DNA from: a virus
Direction: 5' to 3' (one strand)
Length of the DNA: 20,544 nt
Virus record (IMG/VR): IMGVR_UViG_3300022707_002948
Coordinates: 1-20,544 of that record
Made by a program: the position numbers and the translations under genes. Positions within the stretch are counted from its first letter, which is position 1. Every line of letters begins with the position of its first letter. Below are positions 11,156 to 17,850 of the stretch, one piece after another. The notes under the pieces were generated by a model, which was not told where the DNA came from, searched no databases, and was given only the letters and a program-made list of their open reading frames with translations.

Positions 11156-11512
11156 ATGAAAAAATTGGCAAAAATATCGAAAGCAAAACTAGAAATACAG
11201 GAAAGGGGTATTTTAAATTTCTGGATATTTGTTGATTATGAAGAGGGATGTAGTCAGGGCGTTGGAGGTCTAGCGCTAGATGAATATGATAAAGAGAAAA
11301 AAAAGCGCGTCGGTACGGCATACGGTTGTGAATTAATTAGAAGATTGTTAATTGAATTACAGGTTGATGATTTTTCTGAAATGAAGGGAAAGCACATTTG
11401 GGTTATTGGCGGAGGTGAGGGTTTTCGTTTTAAACCTACGGGTATCCAAGCATTATACACGGATAATAAAGAATCTAAACCGGTAATTTTCTCTGAAATA
11501 CCATTTAAATAA
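11156..11512 (+). CDS. Conserved phage protein, 118 aa
   Basis: A 118-aa protein (KISKAKLEIQERGILNFWIF ... VDYEEGCSQGVGGLALDEYD ... VGTAYGCELIRRLLIEL ... DDFSEMKGKHIWVIGGGEG). I recognise this pattern as a conserved but uncharacterised protein of Gram-negative phages. It appears globular, alpha/beta, with no membrane segment. Starts at ATG 11156 in the repeated leader AAAAAGGCATAGATATGAAA. Confidence 0.65.
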   Translation: MKKLAKISKAKLEIQERGILNFWIFVDYEEGCSQGVGGLALDEYDKEKKKRVGTAYGCELIRRLLIELQVDDFSEMKGKHIWVIGGGEGFRFKPTGIQALYTDNKESKPVIFSEIPFK

Positions 11513-11530
11513 GGGCGGAAAGGTATATAT

Positions 11531-11824
11531 ATGAGTAACGATACAAAGCAACAGATTGAATCTAATCTCTCTGATTTTGGAGATGCGTATTCTAGATATG
11601 TTAGATTTTGTGGTGAGCCTGAATCGGAGCATTTAAGGTTAATAGCTAAGAAATGTAGAGAGGAAATAGTTTCTACATTCGATGAGCTTATACAAGAGCG
11701 TAACGAGCTAAAAGCAATTGGTCACGAGCTTAATGAAGAGCTTTGTGGTCTTGAGCTTCCAAATATGCAAAGACAAAAAGTCCTTAGCCTGATTTTACCT
11801 CTAATGGGCGTCGGTAAATCATGA
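11531..11824 (+). CDS. Unknown helical protein, 97 aa
   Basis: A 97-aa protein from ATG 11531 with GGCGGAAAGG upstream. Mostly helical and acidic (IAKKCREEIVSTFDELIQER, ELKAIGHELNEELCGLELPN), probably a coiled coil. No domain recognised. Coupled to the next gene by ATGA. Confidence 0.6.
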   Translation: MSNDTKQQIESNLSDFGDAYSRYVRFCGEPESEHLRLIAKKCREEIVSTFDELIQERNELKAIGHELNEELCGLELPNMQRQKVLSLILPLMGVGKS

Positions 11825-12051
11825 AAACAATAGAGTACAGAGGGTATAAGATTACTTATTGGGCGAAACCAATTCCAGATCGTAAATATGATTACGATTT
11901 TGTACACGATGATTATGATGGAGCCGAGGATTCTAATGATAATAGATGTGGTAGCGGTGAATCTATTACGGATTGTGCGCGCAAAATTGATGAATATTGG
12001 GAAGACCATTACAGCGCTCTAAATGAAGAGATCCATTTGAAAAGTTGTTAA
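11821..12051 (+). CDS. Unknown acidic protein, 76 aa
   Basis: A 76-aa protein beginning MKTIEYRGYKITYWAKPIPD, a strand-rich 'yrGy.I.y..kPiP' opening seen in small phage proteins, followed by a very acidic stretch (DYDFVHDDYDGAEDSNDN) and a helix with a conserved-looking IDEYWEDHY. The function is unknown. Confidence 0.6.
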   Translation: MKTIEYRGYKITYWAKPIPDRKYDYDFVHDDYDGAEDSNDNRCGSGESITDCARKIDEYWEDHYSALNEEIHLKSC

Positions 12052-12068
12052 TACACAGGTAATAGATA

Positions 12069-12263
12069 ATGACTGAAGACATAGAAATAAGCATAGAATT
12101 CATAGATGAGCTATGGCAAGATCAAAAGGCTATGCAAGAAACAATAAACGTTGATCATCCTGAGTTTATCAATAAAAGTTCAGATGACTATAGGTGCTGG
12201 GGATTTCATGAGCGTAGAATGATGAAGTTAGAGATAATAAAAAGACAGTTAGAGGGTTTATGA
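12069..12263 (+). CDS. Unknown helical acidic protein, 64 aa
   Basis: A 64-aa ORF from ATG 12069 (MTEDIEISIEFIDELWQDQK ... RRMMKLEIIKRQLEGL). Mostly helical, acidic N-terminal half and basic C-terminal half. Coupled by ATGA to the tandem HTH gene. No family recognised. Confidence 0.55.
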   Translation: MTEDIEISIEFIDELWQDQKAMQETINVDHPEFINKSSDDYRCWGFHERRMMKLEIIKRQLEGL

Positions 12264-12643
12264 AACATAACGCAAAACTTAACGATTTATTAGTTAAATG
12301 CCTAAGAAGATATAAGTCTCAATGTTTTTGGGTTGGAGTGACAGAAATAGCAAAAGATATCGGAGTGAATCAGGCGACAGTATGTAGTGCTATAAACGGA
12401 AATACATGGAAGGGGGCTAAATCGTACGATAACGATTATGCATTTGGGATTAGCGTAGGAAAGATAACGCTTTACGAAGATGCTGTATATTGCCTCAGGG
12501 TTCTAAACGCCTGGACCGTAAAGCCGACTCTAGAACAATTAGCTAAAGAGTTTAAAGTGTCCCATAGGACTATGAAATCCGCGATTGCGGGTGAGACATG
12601 GATGGGCGTGAAGATGTATAGAAGGCCGCCAATGACTAGGTGA
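12260..12643 (+). CDS. Tandem HTH protein, 127 aa (paralog 3)
   Basis: A 127-aa relative of the protein at 9490 with the same layout: unit 1 (LVKCLRRYKSQ ... EIAKDIGVNQATVCSAINGNTW) and unit 2 (AVYCLRVLNAW ... QLAKEFKVSHRTMKSAIAGETW), ending in MYRRPPMTR where the paralog has MYDRPAMR. No nuclease domain. It closes the accessory block just before the candidate promoter at 12645. Confidence 0.7.
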   Translation: MKHNAKLNDLLVKCLRRYKSQCFWVGVTEIAKDIGVNQATVCSAINGNTWKGAKSYDNDYAFGISVGKITLYEDAVYCLRVLNAWTVKPTLEQLAKEFKVSHRTMKSAIAGETWMGVKMYRRPPMTR

Positions 12644-12644
12644 T

Positions 12645-12673
12645 TTGATTATCTACGGCTCATGTATTAATAT
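12645..12673 (+). promoter_or_regulatory. Candidate promoter TTGATT-17-TAATAT
   Basis: TTGATT (12645-12650) and TAATAT (12668-12673) with a 17-base spacer, in the gap between the accessory block and the packaging block. It could drive the late genes downstream. Confidence 0.5.
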
Positions 12674-12710
12674 TGCATGAAGTAAACTTGACGAGTGTTG
12701 AAGCATGTGC

Positions 12711-12848
12711 ATGATTGAGGCTATAGACGACATAAGACGGTACCTTACATCAGGTAGCACACCCACACTTGACAGCTTAGGAGAAGCGATAACAGAAGCC
12801 GAAAGAATTAAAGAGAAGGCCGAAAGAGATGCTGGACGAAAAGAGTAA
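12711..12848 (+). CDS. Short helical protein, 45 aa
   Basis: A 45-aa ORF (MIEAIDDIRRYLTSGSTPTL ... EAERIKEKAERDAGRKE). ATG 12705, two codons upstream, is also possible. Highly charged helix at the C-terminus. It overlaps the next gene by 20 bases in another frame. Unknown role. Confidence 0.45.
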   Translation: MIEAIDDIRRYLTSGSTPTLDSLGEAITEAERIKEKAERDAGRKE

Positions 12849-13302
12849 GGCGGATCATGAAAAAATTCAGGTTAATTTTAAAGATATATTAAACGGAGCA
12901 AAAGCATTAAGGGATACACTCAATGAAGCTAAGGACATTATAGGCCGATCAGAAAAGGGAAAGGGAGAGCGCGATAGCTTGATAAAGGCATATAGGCTCT
13001 ACATTAGCTTGCTTGAAATGGATTTATCTTTTTTTGAGAACGTATCGGAAAATAATGTAATATGCACAACGATTACTCGTGATATTTGGGGGAGGCTTGA
13101 TAGTATTGAAAGTAGGCTAGATCATATAGATCGCTTAAAGCCTATAATACCAACGCTAGAAAAGATAGCTCAAGAGAGAAATGACGTCACAACTATATGG
13201 AAGTATAGAAATCGCATAATTTACACAATGGCATTTGTAGCCGCCACCGCCACCGCCGCCATCACACTTAACATTGATAAGATCTTAAAATTAATGAAAT
13301 AG
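12829..13302 (+). CDS. Coiled-coil protein with C-terminal membrane anchor, 157 aa
   Basis: A 157-aa protein: a long helical, charged body (residues ~1-128, e.g. ESRLDHIDRLKPIIPTLEKI) followed by one membrane segment near the end (IIYTMAFVAATATAAITL) and a short basic tail (DKILKLMK). This tail-anchored build is seen in phage proteins that act at the inner membrane, including some lysis-region proteins. No specific family is recognised. ATG 12829 lacks a strong ribosome site but overlaps its neighbour. Confidence 0.6.
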   Translation: MLDEKSKADHEKIQVNFKDILNGAKALRDTLNEAKDIIGRSEKGKGERDSLIKAYRLYISLLEMDLSFFENVSENNVICTTITRDIWGRLDSIESRLDHIDRLKPIIPTLEKIAQERNDVTTIWKYRNRIIYTMAFVAATATAAITLNIDKILKLMK

Positions 13303-13314
13303 AGGATTGATACT

Positions 13315-13794
13315 ATCAACTTATCGAAAACAAACAAAAGAATCAAAGATTTTTCCCACCATATAACAGAAACGCCTACCTCTATGGCCCTATTAATAGT
13401 GTTTGTAGGGTTATTTATACGGGTAGACATGAGTTATATTCCATTATCGATAGTGGCATGGTATGTCCTATTTATCCCTTTATCCAGTATTGTAAAAAAT
13501 AAGGAAATAAGCGCCTTAGACGCGTACGGTATTTTATTTTCCCTTGTTTACGCAATCCCGTTTCATTTTTTAGTTTTTTTACAAGACGGTTTTACATTTC
13601 TGGGTTATAGCCTAGATTTTACATTTCTGGGTTACAAGGTAGATTTTACATTTACAGGTTTTAGCTTAGAATTTACAGGTCTAATGGGTTATTATCCGAT
13701 TCTAGGTAATGTCCTGGCGTTTTTAGGATTATCATTATCCGTCTGGATAAGAACAAAATACCCCAAAAGATTGATTGAGATATTTTCATCGTGA
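13315..13794 (+). CDS. Polytopic membrane protein, likely non-AUG start
   Basis: The first ATG is at 13384, but the frame is open back to 13303 and reads an amphipathic head (NLSKTNKRIKDFSHHITETP) that should precede the first membrane segment. There is no ATG, GTG or TTG there; the ATC at 13315 has AGAGGA eight bases upstream and ATT at 13306 is another option, so I extend the gene to 13315 by inference. Membrane segments: MALLIVFVGLFI, YIPLSIVAWYVLFIPL, YGILFSLVYAIPFHFLVFL, PILGNVLAFLGLSLSVWI. Between the last two is a tandem 9-residue repeat (FTFLGYSLD, FTFLGYKVD, FTFTGFSLE). The head and first segments faintly recall low-affinity iron permease/DUF1003-like proteins; a holin-like role is also possible. 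Confidence 0.55.
   Translation: MNLSKTNKRIKDFSHHITETPTSMALLIVFVGLFIRVDMSYIPLSIVAWYVLFIPLSSIVKNKEISALDAYGILFSLVYAIPFHFLVFLQDGFTFLGYSLDFTFLGYKVDFTFTGFSLEFTGLMGYYPILGNVLAFLGLSLSVWIRTKYPKRLIEIFSS
13591..13671 (+). repeat. 27-bp tandem repeat inside membrane protein gene
   Basis: Three units at 13591-13617, 13618-13644 and 13645-13671, each starting TTTACATTT, plus a partial fourth (TTTACAGG...). In frame, they add three copies of a 9-residue F-T-F-x-G-(Y/F)-x-(L/V)-(D/E) unit. Confidence 0.9.
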
Positions 13795-14003
13795 GGAAAC
13801 TAGATGGTATAATGTCTGTAAACGGTTACTACAGGATGCCCAGGGAAGAAGCTGAAAAGATAATAAGGAAGGTAACTTCTAGCCATGTAGGCGAACCAAT
13901 GGAGGAGAGCCGGTTTAGGAGCTCAGTGGATCAATTATTAAACGATGTTAACGGTGAAAAAAATGCCAGCACATACGAGATCAAAGATCAAGAAAAACAT
14001 TAA
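13791..14003 (+). CDS. Unknown protein, up to 70 aa
   Basis: A frame with GTG at 13791, overlapping the previous stop (GTGA); ATG 13812 (MSVNGYYRMPREEAEKII...) is the alternative start. Charged and helical, with a polar Lys/Glu-rich end. Its 3' part overlaps the basic protein gene at 13963 in another frame. No domain recognised. Confidence 0.5.
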   Translation: MRKLDGIMSVNGYYRMPREEAEKIIRKVTSSHVGEPMEESRFRSSVDQLLNDVNGEKNASTYEIKDQEKH

Positions 14004-14091
14004 GAAAGAGATTAAGGCGGGAAAGAAGCCCAAAGTTGCTATAGCGATATCATTAACTAAAGCAAGTAAGATTAAGAAGAAGAGAAAATAG
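13963..14091 (+). CDS. Small basic DUF6496-like protein, 42 aa
   Basis: A 42-aa very basic protein: MPAHTRSKIKKNIKKEIKAG, then KKPKVAIAISLTKASKIKKK. The pattern 'basic helix - G(K)xPK(Q/V)AIAI(A/S)L - basic tail' is shared with small phage/bacterial proteins related to DUF6496. A strong GGTGAAAAAA ribosome region lies before ATG 13963. It could bind nucleic acid. It overlaps the preceding gene by 41 bases in a different frame. Confidence 0.55.
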   Translation: MPAHTRSKIKKNIKKEIKAGKKPKVAIAISLTKASKIKKKRK

Positions 14092-14092
14092 C

Positions 14093-14281
14093 ATGGAAAT
14101 AATATATGGCGCATTAATTGCCTACTTTATATTATATATAGTTTTTAGTTGTATTTATGTAAAAGTAATGTTAGGCAGTAAGAGCGTGGAAAACAGATTA
14201 AATATGCCTTTAAGCGAATTACACAAAGAAGCTTGTAGGCTATGCGATATCAAGCGAATAGTGGCGACAAAGAGAAAGTAA
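14093..14281 (+). CDS. Single-TM protein, 62 aa
   Basis: A 62-aa protein with an N-terminal membrane segment (IIYGALIAYFILYIVFSCIY) and a basic cytoplasmic-type tail (EACRLCDIKRIVATKRK) with two Cys. Start ATG 14093, one base after the previous stop. Unknown role. Confidence 0.55.
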   Translation: MEIIYGALIAYFILYIVFSCIYVKVMLGSKSVENRLNMPLSELHKEACRLCDIKRIVATKRK

Positions 14282-14318
14282 AGCGCAATAGAGTAGTTAA
14301 ATATAGGAGTTCATAGAG

Positions 14319-14861
14319 ATTACTAAGAGAAAGAATCCAAAAGATTTTGAAACGCTAGGAAGGCCCACAAAATACAAAGATAGCTATGCTAAAGATTTAA
14401 TCGATCACTTCAATGTAAAAGCACAAATGCCATACATAACTGAAGAGGGCGAGGTTTATCAAGACGCAAAGGGTAAGCCCGTAATGATTCCATGTGAATT
14501 CCCCACACTAGCAAGTTTTGCGTGCCAAATTAATGTATGTAGAGACACATTATATGAATGGTCTACCGCAAGATATCCCGAAGGTCACGAGCAAGAAAAC
14601 AAATTAAAATATCCAGAATTTTCCTACTCCTATAAAGTAACCAAAGAACATCAAGAGCGTATATTGACTCAGGGAGGGCTAACAGGGGCCTTTCAGGGCA
14701 ACTTTGCAATCTTCACAGCCAAGAACGTCATAGGGTGGAGAGATAAGCATGACATAGCCTTAGAGGGCGAGGTAGGGATCACGTTTGATTTAAATTATGG
14801 GCTGATAGAAGACGCTAGGAGCATCATAGAGGGGGCTATAGAGGATGAGTGTAATGAATGA
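14319..14861 (+). CDS. Probable terminase small subunit, likely ATT start
   Basis: The first ATG (14427) gives 144 aa, but the frame is open back to a TAG at 14304 and encodes TKRKNPKDFETLGRPTKYKD, including the GRPTKY motif that opens many phage terminase small subunits. No ATG, GTG or TTG exists in that stretch; ATT 14319 lies nine bases after AGGAG (14305-14309) and is taken as the start, giving 180 aa. The body has an HTH-like region (FPTLASFACQINVCRDTLYEWS) followed by YSYKVTKEHQERILTQGGLT and FAIFTAKNVIGWRDK, typical of small subunits, which bind pac/cos DNA and feed it to the large subunit. The large subunit gene lies about 1.1 kb downstream. Confidence 0.7.
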   Translation: MTKRKNPKDFETLGRPTKYKDSYAKDLIDHFNVKAQMPYITEEGEVYQDAKGKPVMIPCEFPTLASFACQINVCRDTLYEWSTARYPEGHEQENKLKYPEFSYSYKVTKEHQERILTQGGLTGAFQGNFAIFTAKNVIGWRDKHDIALEGEVGITFDLNYGLIEDARSIIEGAIEDECNE

Positions 14862-15057
14862 ATTACTAATGAGTGAATTACTTGTATTTAATCAACTAGA
14901 GCCCTCAAAGCTTCTTCGGGAAGGAATAGCAGCTCTAGAGGCACAAAAAGAGCCAACAAAGCCTAAAAAATCAATATCCTCCAAGATCAGGCCCAAGGAT
15001 AGGCTAGAAAAACATTTAGAAGGCGTAAAGCGGCGCATCGAAGAAAGACGACGCTAA
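14845..15057 (+). CDS. Unknown basic protein, 70 aa
   Basis: A 70-aa protein (MSVMNELLMSELLVFNQLEP ... SKIRPKDRLEKHLEGVKRRI). Hydrophobic helical start and strongly basic end (EERRR). It overlaps the terminase small-subunit gene by 17 bases. No domain recognised. Confidence 0.55.
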   Translation: MSVMNELLMSELLVFNQLEPSKLLREGIAALEAQKEPTKPKKSISSKIRPKDRLEKHLEGVKRRIEERRR

Positions 15058-15076
15058 CACAGGAAGGCCGAGTAAT

Positions 15077-15153
15077 GGTTGCAGTAGCTTAACTTTGACA
15101 AAGCGCCCTCGTGAAGAGGGAGGATGTGGGTTCGATACCTGCCTGTAACCCCA
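15077..15153 (+). tRNA. tRNA-His-like gene with shortened anticodon loop
   Basis: Acceptor GTTGCAG (15078-15084)/CTGTAAC (15143-15149) with an additional G15077-C15150 pair and an encoded CCA (15151-15153). G-1:C73 is the hallmark of tRNA-His. The D-arm GCTT/AAGC lacks the usual GG; the T-arm is GTGGG-TTCGATA-CCTGC. The anticodon stem CCCTC/GAGGG is perfect but encloses only GTGAA, which is exactly the tRNA-His loop (anticodon GTG) minus the two bases at 32-33. An alternative with one mismatch gives anticodon GAA. It may be a degenerate tRNA. Confidence 0.55.
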
Positions 15154-15207
15154 ATATTAGCGCCATAAAGATGATTGAGTTGCCAAAATGACGGGGATAT
15201 AAAGAAA

Positions 15208-15459
15208 ATGATTAGAATGCGTAAAGAGGGCGAAGAGTACCGTAGAGGCTTCAATCTGATGATAAGACCCCATCGTCAGGTGATATTCATGTGGGGAACT
15301 TATCAACATAGGATTGTTATTGGTATTGGTTATAGCAAGATAAGTGGTTTTCACTTTCATTTTAGTCGTTGGAATAAAGACTATGATATAGAAATGTCCA
15401 TAAAGCGAGGCATTCTGATAACTATGGAAACGGCTTTAGACGGGGGATATAAAGAATGA
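15208..15459 (+). CDS. Unknown basic protein, 83 aa
   Basis: Start at ATG 15208 (a TTG at 15175 is in frame). An 83-aa protein with a basic head (MIRMRKEGEEYRRGFNLMIR) and beta-rich centre (VIFMWGTYQHRIVIGIGYSK, GFHFHFSRW). No family recognised. Coupled by ATGA to the next gene. Confidence 0.55.
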   Translation: MIRMRKEGEEYRRGFNLMIRPHRQVIFMWGTYQHRIVIGIGYSKISGFHFHFSRWNKDYDIEMSIKRGILITMETALDGGYKE

Positions 15460-15641
15460 CAGCTAAAGAGATGATACGGGCGCTGCAAACCCTAGACCCA
15501 GAAGCAATAGTTGTTATTGATGACTGGAATGAGGGTTATGCAGCGCCTCTGGAAGATATAGGAATGTGGTGCCGTCTCGATGGTCGGGTTACGATCAGCG
15601 CCAAATCTGCCGGCTTAGATGGCTTTGAAGTTAAATGCTAA
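15456..15641 (+). CDS. Small phage protein of 'LxxLDPxAxVVID' type, 61 aa
   Basis: A 61-aa protein, MTAKEMIRALQTLDPEAIVV then IDDWNEG...: the 'T..eli..L..ldPda.V.v' opening is a common small phage/bacterial protein family of unknown function. Its last codons and stop fall within the left copy of a 20-bp direct repeat whose right copy is the terminase start. Before the inserted cassette this gene's stop would have overlapped the terminase ATG. Confidence 0.6.
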   Translation: MTAKEMIRALQTLDPEAIVVIDDWNEGYAAPLEDIGMWCRLDGRVTISAKSAGLDGFEVKC

Positions 15642-15653
15642 TTAAATACTCAG
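15634..15653. repeat. 20-bp direct repeat, left copy
   Basis: AATGCTAATTAAATACTCAG, identical to 15940-15959, 306 bases apart. This copy covers the end of the preceding gene and the former terminase start codons. Confidence 0.95.
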
Positions 15654-15703
15654 GGTTTTATAGTTTTTTCCATTGGCTTATTATTATTATGGAAACATAA
15701 ATA

Positions 15704-15928
15704 ATGAACAGAAGAAACTTTTTAAAATCTTCAACTTTAGTGCCGGCAGCAATTTATATCGGTGTAAATGCAGCTAAGTCAAAAGCTTCTGCACCAACAG
15801 ATAACTATCTGATTGATCCCGATAAATGGTTTATAAAAGATGATAAAAGCATTATAAAGACAGGTGGCATACCTAAACTACTACAAGAAGGAATAGAATC
15901 AATATTTAATGCGGAATATATAGAATGA
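15704..15928 (+). CDS. Small Tat-signal protein, 74 aa
   Basis: A 74-aa ORF whose N-terminus is a textbook twin-arginine signal: MNRRNFLKSSTLVPAAIYIG with the RRNFLK motif, a moderately hydrophobic core and a cleavage-like ASA at about residue 30. The mature part would be only ~44 residues (PTDNYLIDPDKWFIKDD...). The Tat pathway exports folded, often cofactor-bearing proteins; such a small Tat substrate is unusual, and export by another route or membrane anchoring is possible. It lies alone in a ~300-bp cassette between 20-bp direct repeats, in the middle of a packaging operon. No family recognised for the mature part. Confidence 0.65.
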   Translation: MNRRNFLKSSTLVPAAIYIGVNAAKSKASAPTDNYLIDPDKWFIKDDKSIIKTGGIPKLLQEGIESIFNAEYIE

Positions 15929-15939
15929 AAGATATAGCC

Positions 15940-15959
15940 AATGCTAATTAAATACTCAG
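15940..15959. repeat. 20-bp direct repeat, right copy
   Basis: Identical to 15634-15653. The ATG here is the terminase large subunit start (ATG CTA ATT AAA TAC TCA). Confidence 0.95.
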
Positions 15960-17542
15960 CCGAACCCACAGCAGCCAAGTTCCACGCATCTAAAAAGGTT
16001 GTTAAGGGATTTAGGGGTTGTATTGGTAACGGTAAGAGCGTCACATGCATCATGGAAATGTTCCGCATAGCTAAAGAGCAATGGCCCAATGCCTACGGAG
16101 TACGCAAGACCAGATGGGCTATCATTCGAAATACATACCCAGAACTTAAGACCACCACATTAAATACCTGGAAGCAATGGTTTCCTGAAAGAATATCCCC
16201 GATAGTACAAAACCCAATCATTTACACTAAGATAGTACAGCCGATTAAAAACGACGGCACAAGCATGGAAATGGATGTCTATTTTTTATCCTTAGACAAA
16301 GACTCGGACGTTAAGAAGCTGCTAGGTATTGAGGTTACTGGGATATTCTGCAACGAAGCTAGAGAGCTGCCATATTCAATAATAAAGGCAGCTAGGGAGC
16401 GAATAGGTAGATACCCAAGTCAGATTGATGGCTATCAGGATATGACATTGCCCAATGGTACTGGGTACAAATGTCCTCGTGACGAGAATGGCGAACCAAA
16501 ACCATGCCGCCGTAAGGTCTTGCTTATGGATACCAACCCACCCGACACTGACCACTGGTGGTATCAATTAGCTGAAGTTGGTCATCTTAAGAAATCCAAG
16601 AACAAGCAAGTGGATATAAAGGAGACAGATCGCATATTTGACTTCTTTTGCGGGCCATCCCCATTAATTAAGCATGACGATGGTACATACACTCCTAATC
16701 CTGGCGCAGAGAACATCAAGCACTTGGACGGAGGCTATCAGTATTACTTAGATATGATCGCCGGTAACACCGAAGACCATATTAACGTCCAAGTCATGGG
16801 CAACTACGGCGCGATCAAATCAGGCAAGTCTGTCTATCCTGAATATAACGATAACGTACACTTATTTGATGGTGTCATGATGCCTATTGAAGGGCTTCCT
16901 ATATGCCTTGGGTGGGATTTCGGATTAACTCCTTCATGTATCATTGGCCAGCTTACAGACACGGGGCAATGTAGAATAATCGCAGAGCTCCAAGCCGAAG
17001 ACATGGGTGTGTATCAATTTGCCAGGGACGTAGTGAAGCCGTTTATCCAAAACAAACTGTCAGATTATTACATCGGCTTTAGTCTTGGTGATGGATCCGG
17101 GAATAACCGAGGTGAAGGTATAGGTGCCAGCGCTATAAAGATCCTCAATGATGATTATATCGATGACCCAGACGTTCCAATTACCGAGCCTCTTGACATG
17201 GGGTTCACTACTGAGGCGGCGCCAACGAACGACATAACTCGACGCACTGATTCGGTTAGATCATTCTTGATCAAGTTGACAGGTGCTGGCGAACCAGGAT
17301 TTGTGCTGGCTAAAAGATGTGCGATAATTCGCAAGGGATTCAATACTGGTTATGTTTACAAGCGTGTTCAAGTAATGGGCTCGGAGGATAAGTTCCGCGA
17401 TACTCCTAATAAAAACCAGTTCTCTCATTCTCATGACGCCTTACAGTATCTGTGTTTAGGGTTTAGAGGTGGGCTTGTACGGGACATATCTGATATGATG
17501 CCAGACTATGAAGACGAACAAGTATCCGTAGGAGATTGGTAA
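15941..17542 (+). CDS. terL: Terminase large subunit
   Basis: A 533-aa phage DNA-packaging motor. The N-terminal ATPase has Walker A GCIGNGKS (residues 26-33) and a Walker B/catalytic region TGIFCNEARE (about 133-142, E139 likely catalytic). The C-terminal RNase H-like nuclease shows LGWDFGLTPS (about 326), GDGSGN (about 382) and SHDALQYL (about 499), each supplying an acidic residue for metal binding. It docks on the portal, translocates DNA and cuts the concatemer. Length is normal. The start overlaps the right copy of a 20-bp direct repeat; no ribosome site is evident upstream (GATATAGCCA), perhaps because the inserted cassette separated it from its former upstream neighbour. Confidence 0.95.
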   Translation: MLIKYSAEPTAAKFHASKKVVKGFRGCIGNGKSVTCIMEMFRIAKEQWPNAYGVRKTRWAIIRNTYPELKTTTLNTWKQWFPERISPIVQNPIIYTKIVQPIKNDGTSMEMDVYFLSLDKDSDVKKLLGIEVTGIFCNEARELPYSIIKAARERIGRYPSQIDGYQDMTLPNGTGYKCPRDENGEPKPCRRKVLLMDTNPPDTDHWWYQLAEVGHLKKSKNKQVDIKETDRIFDFFCGPSPLIKHDDGTYTPNPGAENIKHLDGGYQYYLDMIAGNTEDHINVQVMGNYGAIKSGKSVYPEYNDNVHLFDGVMMPIEGLPICLGWDFGLTPSCIIGQLTDTGQCRIIAELQAEDMGVYQFARDVVKPFIQNKLSDYYIGFSLGDGSGNNRGEGIGASAIKILNDDYIDDPDVPITEPLDMGFTTEAAPTNDITRRTDSVRSFLIKLTGAGEPGFVLAKRCAIIRKGFNTGYVYKRVQVMGSEDKFRDTPNKNQFSHSHDALQYLCLGFRGGLVRDISDMMPDYEDEQVSVGDW

Positions 17543-17543
17543 C

Positions 17544-17831
17544 ATGAAGCCGGATAACGCATTGGAATTTTTATGTCCTATAGATTTAAGCGAAGTGGCA
17601 CTACAGGACGCTATGAACATGATGGAGTTAAACTTAACCAGTAAGTCGTGCAACCTAATTATAGCGGTTAGTAAGTGGCATTTGTTTCGTGCTGCCGATA
17701 TCGCAAATAGGCTTAGTCATGATGTTATTAATCTAGATGTAAAGGTTATTCTTGATCACAGTTACGATTCGGATGAATGGTCATTAAGAGACCTTGAAAC
17801 AAACAATATAGCCTGGAGCCCGGGCGCTTAG
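17544..17831 (+). CDS. Unknown protein after terminase, 95 aa
   Basis: A 95-aa acidic protein, ATG 17544 just after the terminase stop. Possibly alpha/beta (NLIIAVSKWHLFRAADIANR, DVINLDVKVILDHSYDSDEW). No recognised domain. Its place between terminase and portal suggests a morphogenesis or accessory role. Confidence 0.6.
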   Translation: MKPDNALEFLCPIDLSEVALQDAMNMMELNLTSKSCNLIIAVSKWHLFRAADIANRLSHDVINLDVKVILDHSYDSDEWSLRDLETNNIAWSPGA

Positions 17832-17850
17832 ATTATAAGGACTACCAGTA

